From: Ruminococcus sp.
Lineage (GTDB): Bacteria; Bacillota; Clostridia; Lachnospirales; Lachnospiraceae
Direction: 5' to 3'
DNA: 64,000 nucleotides
Assembly (NCBI GenBank): GCA_013911065.1
Contig: JACERV010000028.1
Location: forward strand, 1 to 64,000
The notes beneath the pieces are model-generated. The model searched no databases. It was not told where the DNA came from and was given only the letters and a program-made list of their open reading frames with translations. Within the stretch, counting starts at the first letter, position 1; the number at the start of each line of letters is the position of its first letter. The position numbers and the translations under genes were made by a program. Shown here piece after piece: positions 25,615-37,662 of this stretch.

Positions 25615-27687
25615 ATGGCACATTATCTGGTTATTGTGGAGTCACCTGCAAAGGTAAAGACGATTAAAAAGTTCCTGGGGAGCAACTATTCAGTAGCAGC
25701 ATCAAATGGGCATGTCCGTGACCTGCCTAAGAGCCAGATGGGAATTAATATAGAGAATGATTATGAACCCAAGTATATTACCATTCGTGGAAAAGGTGAC
25801 ATTCTTGCTAATTTGCGTAAAGAGGTCAAAAAGGCCGATAAAGTTTATCTTGCAACTGACCCTGACCGGGAGGGAGAAGCAATCTCCTGGCATTTGGCGA
25901 ATGCTCTGAAGCTGGAAGATAAAAAAATGAGCCGTATTACATTTAATGAAATCACGAAAAATGCCGTGAAAGCATCTTTAAAGGATGCAAGGGACATAGA
26001 TATGAACCTGGTAGATGCCCAGCAGGCCAGACGTGTTCTGGACAGAATGGTGGGGTATCGCATCAGCCCTCTTTTGTGGGCTAAGGTAAAAAGAGGGTTA
26101 AGTGCCGGAAGAGTACAGTCTGTGGCTCTGCGTCTTATAGCCGACAGAGAGGCTGAGATTGACGCCTTCATACCAGAAGAATACTGGACGCTGGATGTTA
26201 TATTAAAGGTGAAGGGGGAAAAGCGCCCTCTTACTGCCAAGTTCTATGGTACTGAAAAGCAGAAAAAGGTCATTGGGTCCAAGGAAGAGCTGGATCAGAT
26301 TATTAAAGCAGTAGAGGCAGAAGATTATAAAATTGCAGATATTAAAAAGAGCGAGCGTATTCGAAAGGCCCCGCTCCCCTTTACAACGAGTACACTGCAG
26401 CAGGAAGCTGCAAAGGTACTGAACTTCGGCACTCAGAAGACGATGCGTATTGCGCAGCAGCTCTATGAAGGAATCGATATTAAAGGCAATGGGACAGTGG
26501 GTGTGATAACCTACCTGCGTACAGATTCAACCAGGATTTCGGAAGAAGCAGATGCTAATGCAAGACAGTATATAGAAGAAAATTATGGAAAAGAATATGT
26601 GGCAGATGGTACCGGCGGGAAAAAGAATGAGAAGAAGATTCAGGATGCCCATGAAGCAATCCGCCCCACGGACATCAGCAGAACTCCGGCGTCATTGAAA
26701 GATTCTCTTTCCAGGGACCAGTTACGTTTGTACCAGTTGATATGGAAGCGGTTTGCAGCCAGCAGGATGCAGCCTGCAAAATACGAAACGGTTTCTGTAA
26801 AAATCGGAGCCGGGGAATATCGATTTACGGTTTCCACCTCCAAGGTTGTATTTGAAGGGTTCCGCACTGTATATACAGAGGCCGATGAAGAAAAAGAAGA
26901 AAGTAATGTGCTGGTAAACGGACTGAACATGGATACCACACTTACGAAGGAAGATTTTGATACAAAACAGCATTTTACACAGCCGCCGGCACATTATACG
27001 GAAGCAACTCTGGTTAAGACACTGGAAGAGCTGGGAATTGGCCGTCCGAGTACTTATGCGCCTACGATTTCTACCATTTTGGGGCGCCGTTATGTGACAA
27101 AGGAGGCGAAAAACCTTTATATCACAGAAGTCGGAGAGGTTGTTAACAATATTATGAAGCAGTCTTTTCCGAGTATTGTAGATGAGAATTTTACTGCGAA
27201 TATGGAAGGCCTTCTGGATATGGTAGAGGAAGGCAAAGTTGAGTGGAAAGAACTTATCCGCAACTTTTATCCGGACTTGAATGAGGCGGTAGAGGTTGCT
27301 GAGAAGGAACTGGAAAGTGTAAAGATAGAGGATGAGGTTACAGATGTTATCTGTGAAGAATGTGGCCGGAATATGGTTATAAAATATGGACCTCATGGAA
27401 AGTTTCTTGCGTGCCCTGGCTTTCCGGAGTGTAAGAACACAAAGCCTTATTTGGAGAAAATAGGAGTCCCCTGTCCTGTCTGCGGAAAAGAAGTAGTCAT
27501 CCGCAAAACGAAAAAGGGAAGAAAATATTATGGATGTGAAAATAATCCGGAATGCGAATTTATGTCATGGCAGAAGCCGTCCAAAGAGAGATGTCCGGAA
27601 TGTGGAAACTACATGCTGGAAAAGGGAAATAAACTAGTATGTGTAGACGAAAAATGTGGATATGTCCGAAATCTGAAAAAAAGTTAA
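25615..27687 (+). CDS. topA: DNA topoisomerase I
   Basis: A 690-residue type IA topoisomerase that relaxes negative supercoils. The TOPRIM domain begins HYLVIVESPAKVKTIKKFLG and contains ATDPDREGEAISWHL. The catalytic tyrosine is in GVITYLRTDSTRIS (Tyr 300). Three C-terminal four-cysteine zinc motifs follow (CEECGRN onward, CPVCGKE onward and CPECGNY onward). The start at 25615 is preceded by GGAGGAAAGAGG and directly precedes the conserved TOPRIM. Confidence 0.96.
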   Translation: MAHYLVIVESPAKVKTIKKFLGSNYSVAASNGHVRDLPKSQMGINIENDYEPKYITIRGKGDILANLRKEVKKADKVYLATDPDREGEAISWHLANALKLEDKKMSRITFNEITKNAVKASLKDARDIDMNLVDAQQARRVLDRMVGYRISPLLWAKVKRGLSAGRVQSVALRLIADREAEIDAFIPEEYWTLDVILKVKGEKRPLTAKFYGTEKQKKVIGSKEELDQIIKAVEAEDYKIADIKKSERIRKAPLPFTTSTLQQEAAKVLNFGTQKTMRIAQQLYEGIDIKGNGTVGVITYLRTDSTRISEEADANARQYIEENYGKEYVADGTGGKKNEKKIQDAHEAIRPTDISRTPASLKDSLSRDQLRLYQLIWKRFAASRMQPAKYETVSVKIGAGEYRFTVSTSKVVFEGFRTVYTEADEEKEESNVLVNGLNMDTTLTKEDFDTKQHFTQPPAHYTEATLVKTLEELGIGRPSTYAPTISTILGRRYVTKEAKNLYITEVGEVVNNIMKQSFPSIVDENFTANMEGLLDMVEEGKVEWKELIRNFYPDLNEAVEVAEKELESVKIEDEVTDVICEECGRNMVIKYGPHGKFLACPGFPECKNTKPYLEKIGVPCPVCGKEVVIRKTKKGRKYYGCENNPECEFMSWQKPSKERCPECGNYMLEKGNKLVCVDEKCGYVRNLKKS

Positions 27688-27783
27688 TTAAATGACGTTG
27701 ATATTTGAATAGTTGTATGATAACATATCTATATCAAACGGTTCGGGATGAGTTGTATACACAATTAAGTCTGGAGGAAATCA

Positions 27784-28563
27784 ATGAGCGTACAGTTGTT
27801 AGATAAAACAAGAAAAATTAATAAGCTGCTGCATAACAATAATTCCAGTAAGGTCGTCTTCAATGATATTTGTGACGTCCTTACAGATATACTGGGGTCA
27901 AATGTTTTTGTAGTAAGTAAAAAGGGCAAAGTTCTCGGGGTAAGCAAAAGCAGCGAGGTGGATATCATTAAAGAACTAATGGCAGAATCTGTAGGAGCAT
28001 ATATTGATTCTATGCTCAATGAGCGTCTGCTGAACATACTATCCACAAAGGAGAATGTGAATCTGGAGACACTTGGATTCTCTCATGAGGCTGTAAAAGG
28101 ACACCAGGCGATTATCACCCCTATTGATATTGCAGGGGAACGGCTGGGTACACTGTTTATCTACAAGCAGGATGCTGTATATGAAATTGACGACATCATA
28201 TTGAGTGAGTACGGCACCGCAGTGGTAGGACTTGAGATGCTCCGCTCGGTGAACGAAGAGAGTGCGGAGGAGACCAGAAAAGAGCATATTGTGCAGTCCG
28301 CAATTGGTACACTGTCATTCTCAGAATTAGAAGCAATCATTCATATTTTTGAGGAGTTGGATGGGACAGAAGGTATCCTTGTTGCAAGCAAGATTGCAGA
28401 CCGGGTAGGAATTACCAGGTCCGTAATAGTAAACGCTCTTAGAAAGTTTGAAAGTGCCGGAGTTATTGAATCACGTTCTTCAGGAATGAAGGGGACCTAT
28501 ATTAAGGTTCTGAATGACTATGTATTTACGGAATTAGAAAAAATTAAAAAAGAACGTTTATAG
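27784..28563 (+). CDS. codY: GTP-sensing global repressor CodY
   Basis: A 259-residue protein with an N-terminal GAF domain for branched-chain amino acids (VQLLDKTRKINKLL at its start) and a C-terminal winged helix with ASKIADRVGITRSVIVNALR followed by KFESAGVIESRSSGMKGTYI. CodY represses amino acid and stationary-phase genes when GTP and isoleucine, leucine or valine are high. TGGAGG precedes the ATG. A TTGATAT/ATATCAA inverted repeat lies in the 96 bases upstream. azlCD and gltBD in this window are the kinds of gene CodY controls elsewhere, but I saw no clear CodY box. Confidence 0.96.
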   Translation: MSVQLLDKTRKINKLLHNNNSSKVVFNDICDVLTDILGSNVFVVSKKGKVLGVSKSSEVDIIKELMAESVGAYIDSMLNERLLNILSTKENVNLETLGFSHEAVKGHQAIITPIDIAGERLGTLFIYKQDAVYEIDDIILSEYGTAVVGLEMLRSVNEESAEETRKEHIVQSAIGTLSFSELEAIIHIFEELDGTEGILVASKIADRVGITRSVIVNALRKFESAGVIESRSSGMKGTYIKVLNDYVFTELEKIKKERL

Positions 28564-28639
28564 ATATTTTGGGGGCGGGTTATGGAGAGGGTATCAGGCA
28601 TCTGATACCCTTTGTTGTCTGACAGGAGGTAACAGAAAG

Positions 28640-28978
28640 ATGTATGAAGGAAATCCGGTAGATTTGCAGATGGAAAAAGTGATATCGGCAGATGTAATTT
28701 TTGATGATGCGGCACATCACTGCCAGGTTTTTAAGTATGATTTGGAAGAAGATTACATATACTTGCAGTTGAAGGAGGACGATTTGACTGCGATTTCGCT
28801 GGATGCGAAATATCAGTGTTACATTTCTACGAAAAAAGAACTTCTGTATTGTACCGGATCTGTTAAGGAACGTTTTCAGTCCGAGCACGGGAATATGATT
28901 GTTTTTAAAATAGAAAACGGGTTTTATAATGTATCAGGTATAAAACGCCCTGTGAAGAGAAAGTACGGGTTAGAGTAG
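28640..28978 (+). CDS. Small protein of unknown function after codY
   Basis: A 112-residue protein that I do not recognise with confidence. It is alternately charged and hydrophobic with no membrane segment, and predicts mostly beta strands (VISADVIFDDAAHHCQVFKY, IYLQLKEDDLTAISL, NMIVFKIENGFYNVSGI). The pattern resembles the all-beta domain that precedes PilZ in YcgR-like proteins, but no PilZ RxxxR motif is present. An AGGAGG site precedes the ATG, so it is probably real. It lies between codY and groES and may be cotranscribed with codY. Confidence 0.6.
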   Translation: MYEGNPVDLQMEKVISADVIFDDAAHHCQVFKYDLEEDYIYLQLKEDDLTAISLDAKYQCYISTKKELLYCTGSVKERFQSEHGNMIVFKIENGFYNVSGIKRPVKRKYGLE

Positions 28979-29067
28979 TGTCTGATTTATCTGAAAGCAG
29001 GCGGACTGCTGCCGCAGGTTAATAAAAAGTAAGTTTTATAAACTATATATAAAATTTGGAAACGATG

Positions 29068-29096
29068 TTGACAAATCAGAAACAGAGTGATATTTT
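29068..29096 (+). promoter_or_regulatory. Promoter of groESL
   Basis: TTGACA and TATTTT are 17 bases apart, just upstream of the CIRCE element. Confidence 0.6.
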
Positions 29097-29108
29097 ATAT
29101 CTATGAGG

Positions 29109-29135
29109 TTAGCACTCAAAACAAATGAGTGCTAG
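29109..29135. promoter_or_regulatory. CIRCE operator (HrcA binding site)
   Basis: TTAGCACTC, nine bases, then GAGTGCTAG. This matches the CIRCE consensus TTAGCACTC-N9-GAGTGCTAA except for the last base. It lies between promoter and groES, so HrcA repression of groESL is expected. hrcA itself is not in the window. Confidence 0.95.
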
Positions 29136-29164
29136 TAATAAACAAGGATTAAGGAGGATTTACA

Positions 29165-32847
<3,683 letters not shown>

Positions 32848-32865
32848 AGATAGAATTCAGAGAAA

Positions 32866-32918
32866 TAGAAGAGTAAGAGGGGGGATGACATATCCGCCCT
32901 TTTGCTTCTTATTTTTTT
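32866..32918 (+). terminator. guaB terminator
   Basis: A long hairpin with GGGGAT/ATCCGCCC core and AAG/CTT outer pairs, followed by a run of seven T. Confidence 0.65.
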
Positions 32919-33006
32919 ATGATGAAAGAGTGAAAATATCCTTAAGCTCTCCTTTTTTCGACAAAAATGTGCTAGAATAGGTAGATATTGTGTTCGAGGT
33001 GGATGG

Positions 33007-33678
33007 ATGAAAAAGCGCAGAGGTACGAGAAAGTGGATAAATATGGACAAGAAGTCCTTTTTTATATACGGGGGAATCCTAATATTAGTCATTGTAACGG
33101 TTATTTTGGGCATTTATTCCTGTGCATCAGACAGGAGAAGGGATAGAGCAAATACAGGATTGAATGTGGATGCTTCTGAGCCTAAGATTGATGTACAGCT
33201 TTTAGATGTGAATGAATATTCCAGACCGGGAATTGAACCAGATCCGATTACCGGGATCGTCATCCATTATACAGCGAATCCTGGAAGCACTGCACAGAAT
33301 AACCGGGATTATTTTGAGGGACTGAAGTACAGCCGTGCGACTTCAGCAAGCAGCCATTTTGTTGTTGGCCTGAAGGGAGAGATTATACAGTGTGTACCCA
33401 CCTGGGAACTGGCATATGCATCCAATGGCAGGAATCATGATACGGTCTCCATTGAGTGCTGTCATCCCGACGAATCTGGAGAGTTCACCGATGAGACGTA
33501 CATATCTGTAATTCAGCTTACAGCATGGCTGTGCAAAAAATTTAATCTGACTGAGCAGGACGTTATAAGGCATTACGATATTACCGGAAAAAACTGCCCC
33601 AAGTATTTTGTGGAAAATGAAAAAGAATGGGAACTTTTCAGAGGTGATGTGAGGGCCGCACTGGCGAAGACCGAGTAA
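33007..33678 (+). CDS. Membrane-anchored N-acetylmuramoyl-L-alanine amidase (Amidase_2)
   Basis: A 223-residue protein with a basic N-terminus, one membrane segment (about residues 18-37) and an external amidase_2/PGRP-like domain from about 80. Zinc ligand positions are seen in GIVIHYTANPGS, a further histidine region at SASSHFVVGLKGEIIQ, and VIRHYDITGKNCPKYF near the C-terminus. The enzyme cleaves the bond between muramic acid and the stem peptide. The start at 33007 follows GAGGTGG; an ATG at 33043 would shorten the cytoplasmic tail. It could act in cell separation or in spore cortex turnover; sequence does not say. Confidence 0.85.
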   Translation: MKKRRGTRKWINMDKKSFFIYGGILILVIVTVILGIYSCASDRRRDRANTGLNVDASEPKIDVQLLDVNEYSRPGIEPDPITGIVIHYTANPGSTAQNNRDYFEGLKYSRATSASSHFVVGLKGEIIQCVPTWELAYASNGRNHDTVSIECCHPDESGEFTDETYISVIQLTAWLCKKFNLTEQDVIRHYDITGKNCPKYFVENEKEWELFRGDVRAALAKTE

Positions 33679-33834
33679 AGAGCCAAAGGCTCTCAGAAAT
33701 GAGGTTCTGCTTGCTATCATAAAGGGAAATTGCTATAATGTTGTTACAGTTTATTAATGTAAGTTTATAACTGAACTGCAATATAATGGAATGAGTCGCT
33801 ATGGGAAAAGAATGAAGAAAGTGGACGGTGAGAA

Positions 33835-34620
33835 ATGAACGATTTAGAGATGTACCGCGAACAGCTTGCGCTATGTGATGATAAAATCATAGATGCTTTA
33901 ATGGAACGTAATGCAATTGTAGAAAAGATCATGGCATATAAAGAAGAATATGGCATGCCTATTTTACAGCCAGCACAGGAAGAAAAACAGGAGAGAATGC
34001 TGAAAGAGAAGCTTGAGGGTAATAAATACCAAGAAGAGATTCATGATGTATTCCGCAGAATTGTACGCAACAGTAAACGGATTCAGGCAAGAAAGCTGTT
34101 TTCTTATAATATTGTTTTAATTGGCTTTATGGGTGCGGGAAAATCAACGATTTCCGACTACCTCAGTACGATGTTTGCAATGAACATTGTGGAGATGGAC
34201 CAGCTAATTACAGAGAGAGAAGAGATGAGCATCCCGGATATCTTTGCCACATATGGAGAACCGTATTTCAGAGAGAAGGAGACAAAGCTTCTGATTGAGA
34301 TGCAGTCAAGAAAGAATACGATTATTTCCTGTGGAGGCGGAGCGGCCCTGCGGGCAGAAAACGTGGTGGAGATGAAGAAAAATGGCCGCGTCATCCTGCT
34401 GACAGCAAGCCCCGAGATAATATTCGACCGCGTGAAAGACAGCGATGACAGGCCAATCCTCAATGGGAATAAAAATGTAGAATTTATTGCAGACTTAATG
34501 GAGAAGCGCCGTGAAAAATATGAAGCGGCAGCAGATATTGTGATTCAGACTGATCATAAGACGGTACTGCAGATTTGTGAGGAAATTATTTCTAGATTGA
34601 TGGAGATGGATGCAGAATAA
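33835..34620 (+). CDS. Chorismate mutase-shikimate kinase fusion
   Basis: A 261-residue two-domain protein. Residues 1-85 look like an AroQ-type all-helical chorismate mutase (RxxLxxCDDKIIDALMERNAIVEKI, with YREQLALCDDKIIDALMERN in it). Residues 92-255 are a complete shikimate kinase: P-loop GFMGAGKST (about 97-105), EMDQLITEREEMSIPDIF, GEPYFREKET, the glycine-rich ISCGGGAAL and the lid arginine in DRPIL. Both steps belong to the shikimate/aromatic amino acid pathway but are not consecutive. The first acid of the usual DxD after the P-loop is methionine-flanked (EMD). The yqeG start overlaps the stop by one base. Confidence 0.85.
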   Translation: MNDLEMYREQLALCDDKIIDALMERNAIVEKIMAYKEEYGMPILQPAQEEKQERMLKEKLEGNKYQEEIHDVFRRIVRNSKRIQARKLFSYNIVLIGFMGAGKSTISDYLSTMFAMNIVEMDQLITEREEMSIPDIFATYGEPYFREKETKLLIEMQSRKNTIISCGGGAALRAENVVEMKKNGRVILLTASPEIIFDRVKDSDDRPILNGNKNVEFIADLMEKRREKYEAAADIVIQTDHKTVLQICEEIISRLMEMDAE

Positions 34621-35126
34621 TGTTTGATAGATTTTTTCCGGATGACTATCAGAAGTCTGTATACGTCATTCCATTTGAACAGTTATATGAAGAGGGCTAC
34701 AGAGGTGTTGTTTTTGACATTGACAACACCTTAGTTTCTCATGGTGCGCCGGCAGATGACCGGGCCAGGGAGTTATTTACCAGGTTAGCTGGGATAGGCT
34801 TTTCATCCTGTCTGATATCAAACAATCAGGAGGCACGCGTCAGGATATTTAATGAAGAGATACAGACGAATTATATCTATGACGCTCACAAGCCTTCCAC
34901 GAAGAATTATAAAAAAGCGATGGAGATTATGGGAACGGACTGTTCCAACACAATCTTTGTCGGTGACCAGCTTTTTACAGATATATGGGGAGCGAAAAGG
35001 AGCGGTATCAGGAATATTCTGGTAAAGCCAATTCATCCCAAAGAGGAAATACAGATTGTACTCAAACGATATTTGGAGAGAATCATACTCTATTTCTATA
35101 AAAAGAAGCGGGGTTTTGAAGAATAA
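34620..35126 (+). CDS. yqeG: YqeG family HAD phosphatase
   Basis: A 168-residue HAD-IIIA phosphatase of the YqeG type. The nucleophile motif is VVFDIDNTLVSHG (about residues 30-42), followed by CLISNNQEARV, the lysine in HKPSTKNYKKAM, and the metal motif FVGDQLFTDIWGAKRSG. The in vivo substrate of YqeG is not established to my knowledge. The ATG overlaps the previous stop (TAATG), so the two genes are translationally coupled. Confidence 0.9.
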   Translation: MFDRFFPDDYQKSVYVIPFEQLYEEGYRGVVFDIDNTLVSHGAPADDRARELFTRLAGIGFSSCLISNNQEARVRIFNEEIQTNYIYDAHKPSTKNYKKAMEIMGTDCSNTIFVGDQLFTDIWGAKRSGIRNILVKPIHPKEEIQIVLKRYLERIILYFYKKKRGFEE

Positions 35127-35130
35127 GGAG

Positions 35131-35275
35131 TTACTGTTCAGACCGTGCTGTGCACTCCGCTGCACGGTATCGGAGCCATTAAAGTATCGGCTTCAGGGCA
35201 TCCGGCCCCTCGCCGCAGGCGACTTAAATGGGCTGGATGTCGTTACAGTGTGCACCCGTAGGGTGTGAACTGTAA
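35131..35275 (+). repeat. Structured repeat family 1, direct copy between yqeG and efp
   Basis: The ends TTACTGTTCA and TGAACTGTAA are inverted repeats with one mismatch. Hairpin I is ACCGTGC/GCACGGT (35142-35168). Hairpin II has outer stem CATCC..GCCC with GGGC..GGATG (35199-35239) and inner TCGCC-GCA-GGCGA (35210-35222). Hairpin III spans 35242-35275. An exact 11-base direct repeat AATAAGGAGTT lies at 35122-35132 and 35277-35287, as expected for a target duplication. It sits upstream of the efp promoter and encodes no protein. Confidence 0.65.
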
Positions 35276-35306
35276 TAATAAGGAGTTTGGCTTGTGCAAA
35301 AAAAGG

Positions 35307-35335
35307 TTGAAAAATGTATAAATTTATTATAAAAT
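35307..35335 (+). promoter_or_regulatory. Promoter of efp
   Basis: TTGAAA and TAAAAT with a 17-base, A/T-rich spacer, 56 bases before the efp start. Confidence 0.5.
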
Positions 35336-35390
35336 TATAAACAGCGTAAAAAGGTAAGTGCATGAATTGCACAATTGAAGGAGGATTACA

Positions 35391-35948
35391 ATGATCGCAG
35401 CAGGAGACTTTAAAAATGGAGTAACCGTTGAAATCGACGGTAACATTTATCAGATTTTGGAATTCCAGCATGTAAAACCGGGTAAAGGTGCAGCGTTTGT
35501 TAGAACAAAATTAAGAAATATAATCAATGGCGGTGTTGTGGAGAAGACTTTCAGACCAAGTGAGAAGTTCCCGAAAGCACACATCGACAGAAAGGACATG
35601 CAGTATCTCTATCAGGATGGGGACTTATACAACTTCATGGATGTTGAGACATATGACCAGATTGCGCTGAACGAAGATGTGGTTGGAGATGCACTCAAGT
35701 TTGTAAAAGAGAATGAGAATGTTAAGATTTGCTCTCATAAGGGAAACGTATTCCTTGTAGAACCGCCTCTGTTTGTGGAATTGGCAATTACAGAGACAGA
35801 GCCAGGATTCAAGGGAGATACGGCTCAGGGCGCTACAAAGCCGGCTACGGTAGAAACAGGAGCAGTTGTTATGGTTCCATTGTTTGTAGAGCAGGGAGAT
35901 GTATTGAAAATAGACACAAGAACAGGTGAATATCTGTCACGTGTATAA
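35391..35948 (+). CDS. efp: Elongation factor P
   Basis: A 185-residue EF-P with three beta-barrel domains. The loop reaching the peptidyl-transferase centre is [17 protein letters not shown], with lysine at the tip position. The C-terminus reads [13 protein letters not shown], matching the family. EF-P rescues ribosomes at polyproline stretches. Modification enzymes for the loop lysine (EpmA/B type) were not seen nearby. GAAGGAGG precedes the ATG. Confidence 0.97.
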   Translation: MIAAGDFKNGVTVEIDGNIYQILEFQHVKPGKGAAFVRTKLRNIINGGVVEKTFRPSEKFPKAHIDRKDMQYLYQDGDLYNFMDVETYDQIALNEDVVGDALKFVKENENVKICSHKGNVFLVEPPLFVELAITETEPGFKGDTAQGATKPATVETGAVVMVPLFVEQGDVLKIDTRTGEYLSRV

Positions 35949-35964
35949 AAAGAATTAATTTATA

Positions 35965-36024
35965 AACAAACCCTGGCGGGTGAGAGGAGGGAAGTCCCTT
36001 CTATTCACTTTCCAGGGTTTGTAC
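35965..36024 (+). terminator. Long hairpin after efp
   Basis: ACAAACCCTGG and CCAGGGTTTGT are perfect 11-base arms around a loop of about 36 bases that can itself pair partly. There is only a short T stretch after it, so it is a weaker terminator candidate. Confidence 0.5.
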
Positions 36025-36115
36025 TTTGCAGGCTAGGGTTTTACCATGCAGCGAGTCATAATCCGGTCTATGGCTGAACTGCAGCTCATGCAACGATATT
36101 TTGCAGATGCGGGAC

Positions 36116-36144
36116 TTGCGCTTCCAGTGTAAGTTGTGTATAAT
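36116..36144 (+). promoter_or_regulatory. Promoter of the DUF5688 gene
   Basis: TTGCGC and TATAAT with a 17-base spacer. The leader of about 90 bases has a GACAC-AGTTC-GTGTC hairpin at 36179-36194. Confidence 0.45.
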
Positions 36145-36240
36145 TAATTTGCATAATATTTTTCAAATCGAATTATCTCGACACAGTTCGTGTCAATTTT
36201 CTCAAGCTATGATGAGCGTGCAAATAAAGAGAGGAAAATT

Positions 36241-37155
36241 ATGAAATATCAAGAATTTTTGTACGCTGTTGAAGAAGAATTGAATAAAAAATTGAAGGAA
36301 GGTGTAAAAGCAAGTGTTTATACAGCCCAGAAGAATAACGGCAGAGAGAAAAAAGGAATTTTGTTTCAGACAAAGGAGCTGAGTGCATCACCGGCTATTT
36401 ACCTGGAGGGGCTTTACACCAGGCTTCAAAAGGGAGAACAGATGGACAGGCTGGTTCAGGAAATTCTGGACTTTTACGAAACAGTGGGCGGCGAAGAAGT
36501 CTGGGATTACAGCCAATTAAAGGAATATGATAAAATTCAGGATAAGATTATATTTAAGCTGATTCATACTGATAAAAATAAAAAGATGCTGGAATGTATT
36601 CCATTTGTAGAGGTTCTGGATTTATCTATTGTGTTTTATGTGCTTCTTGAGATGGATAAAACGGGGACGGCTACCATACAGATAAGCAATGAGCATTTGA
36701 AAATCTGGGAAGTTTCCAAGGAAGAGGTATATGATGTTGCGCTTAAAAATGCTGCAAATCTTTTGCCGGCCGAATTCTTTACGATGCAGTATGCAATTGA
36801 AAGAATGCTGGAGGCGGCTTCCGGAGAAGACGAAAACCTTTTGAACCAGATGGGAGAGGAGAAAGAGGATGTCATGTATGTTCTGACAAATTCTTTGCGC
36901 AATTATGGTGCTGCCTGCCTTTTCTATCCCCATGTGCTTGATATGATCGGTGAAATGCTCAAAGAAGACTTTTTTATTTTGCCGAGCAGCATCCATGAAG
37001 TGATTATTGTCCCTGAATCTAAAGGACTGGATACCGGAGAAATGAATGAGATGGTAATTGAGATCAATGAAACACAGGTGGCCCCGGAGGAAGTACTGAG
37101 CAATCATGTATATTTTTATAAGAGGAAGGGGAAGAAACTGATGCTTTCAAAATAG
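36241..37155 (+). CDS. DUF5688 family protein
   Basis: A 304-residue soluble protein starting MKYQEFLYAVEEELNKKL. The opening, the pair of alpha/beta halves and the C-terminal HEVIIVPESKGLDTGEMNEM segment resemble proteins annotated DUF5688, which are abundant and often multicopy in Lachnospiraceae. Function is unknown. There is no signal peptide or membrane segment. The ATG at 36241 follows GAGAGG, and an in-frame start 51 bases upstream has no ribosome site. It is monocistronic with its own promoter and a strong terminator. Confidence 0.7.
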   Translation: MKYQEFLYAVEEELNKKLKEGVKASVYTAQKNNGREKKGILFQTKELSASPAIYLEGLYTRLQKGEQMDRLVQEILDFYETVGGEEVWDYSQLKEYDKIQDKIIFKLIHTDKNKKMLECIPFVEVLDLSIVFYVLLEMDKTGTATIQISNEHLKIWEVSKEEVYDVALKNAANLLPAEFFTMQYAIERMLEAASGEDENLLNQMGEEKEDVMYVLTNSLRNYGAACLFYPHVLDMIGEMLKEDFFILPSSIHEVIIVPESKGLDTGEMNEMVIEINETQVAPEEVLSNHVYFYKRKGKKLMLSK

Positions 37156-37236
37156 TATCTCTATTGAAAACTTGGACTGCATATTTTGCAGCAAAGTTAC
37201 AATGCATGGTTAAAGGAAGGAGTTGGATTTAAGAAA

Positions 37237-37290
37237 GCCTGTACAAATATCTATTCACAATACTGGATATTTGTACAGGCACTATTTTAC
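37237..37290 (+). terminator. Terminator after the DUF5688 gene
   Basis: Fifteen-base perfect arms (GCCTGTACAAATATC at 37237-37251 and its complement at 37266-37280) with a 14-base loop, followed by ACTATTTTAC. Confidence 0.6.
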
Positions 37291-37424
37291 AGAAGACTGC
37301 TATTTGGCTTGAATTAATGAAGAGCTTGTACGAAACTCTTTACATTTTTTTAAATTTGTGCTAGGATAATAAAGCGTTCTGTTAGAGCCCAATGTGGGTA
37401 TAGCAGGAATGCATATAGATTTAT

Positions 37425-37496
37425 ACGTCTGTAGCTCAGTGGATAGAGCAATGCCCTCCGGAGGCATGTGCGGCGGTTCGACTCCGCCCAGACGTG
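37425..37496 (+). tRNA. tRNA-Arg, anticodon CCG
   Basis: A complete cloverleaf. The acceptor arms are ACGTCTG and CAGACGT with discriminator G. The D stem is GCTC/GAGC, the anticodon stem ATGCC/GGCAT with loop CTCCGGA, and the T stem GGCGG/CCGCC with loop TTCGACT. The anticodon CCG reads the arginine codon CGG. CCA is not encoded. A possible promoter, TTTACA-17-TAGGAT, lies at 37339-37367. Confidence 0.95.
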
Positions 37497-37505
37497 TATT
37501 TTTTG

Positions 37506-37638
37506 TGTAGATAGAAAGTTATACTATGCGTTCTATCTACATAAAAATTCTCCGGGAAGATCGCACTGCGGTGACAAAGAAGTTGTTGCTGTCGCAACCC
37601 ACCGCAGGCGGAGAATCTCGCAAGCGAGATTCTTTTTT
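37506..37638 (+). repeat. Three-hairpin repeat family 2, direct copy after tRNA-Arg
   Basis: Hairpin I has arms TGTAGATAGAA and TTCTATCTACA (37506-37541). The conserved GATCGCACTG follows. Hairpin II pairs CTGCGGTG (37566-37573) with CACCGCAG (37600-37607) and contains inner GTTGC-TGTC-GCAAC. Hairpin III is GAATCTCGC-AA-GCGAGATTC (37613-37632), followed by six T. Compared with the copy at 40847-40985, both strands of hairpin II change together. TTTTTTG occurs on both sides (37499-37505 and 37633-37639), but this repeat is of low complexity. Confidence 0.65.
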
Positions 37639-37662
37639 GATGTGAATTAAGAAGGAAAACAA

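Noticed and set aside
26722..27396. A 224-codon reverse-strand frame inside topA
   Set aside because: It lies opposite conserved topoisomerase sequence and shows the composition of a shadow frame.
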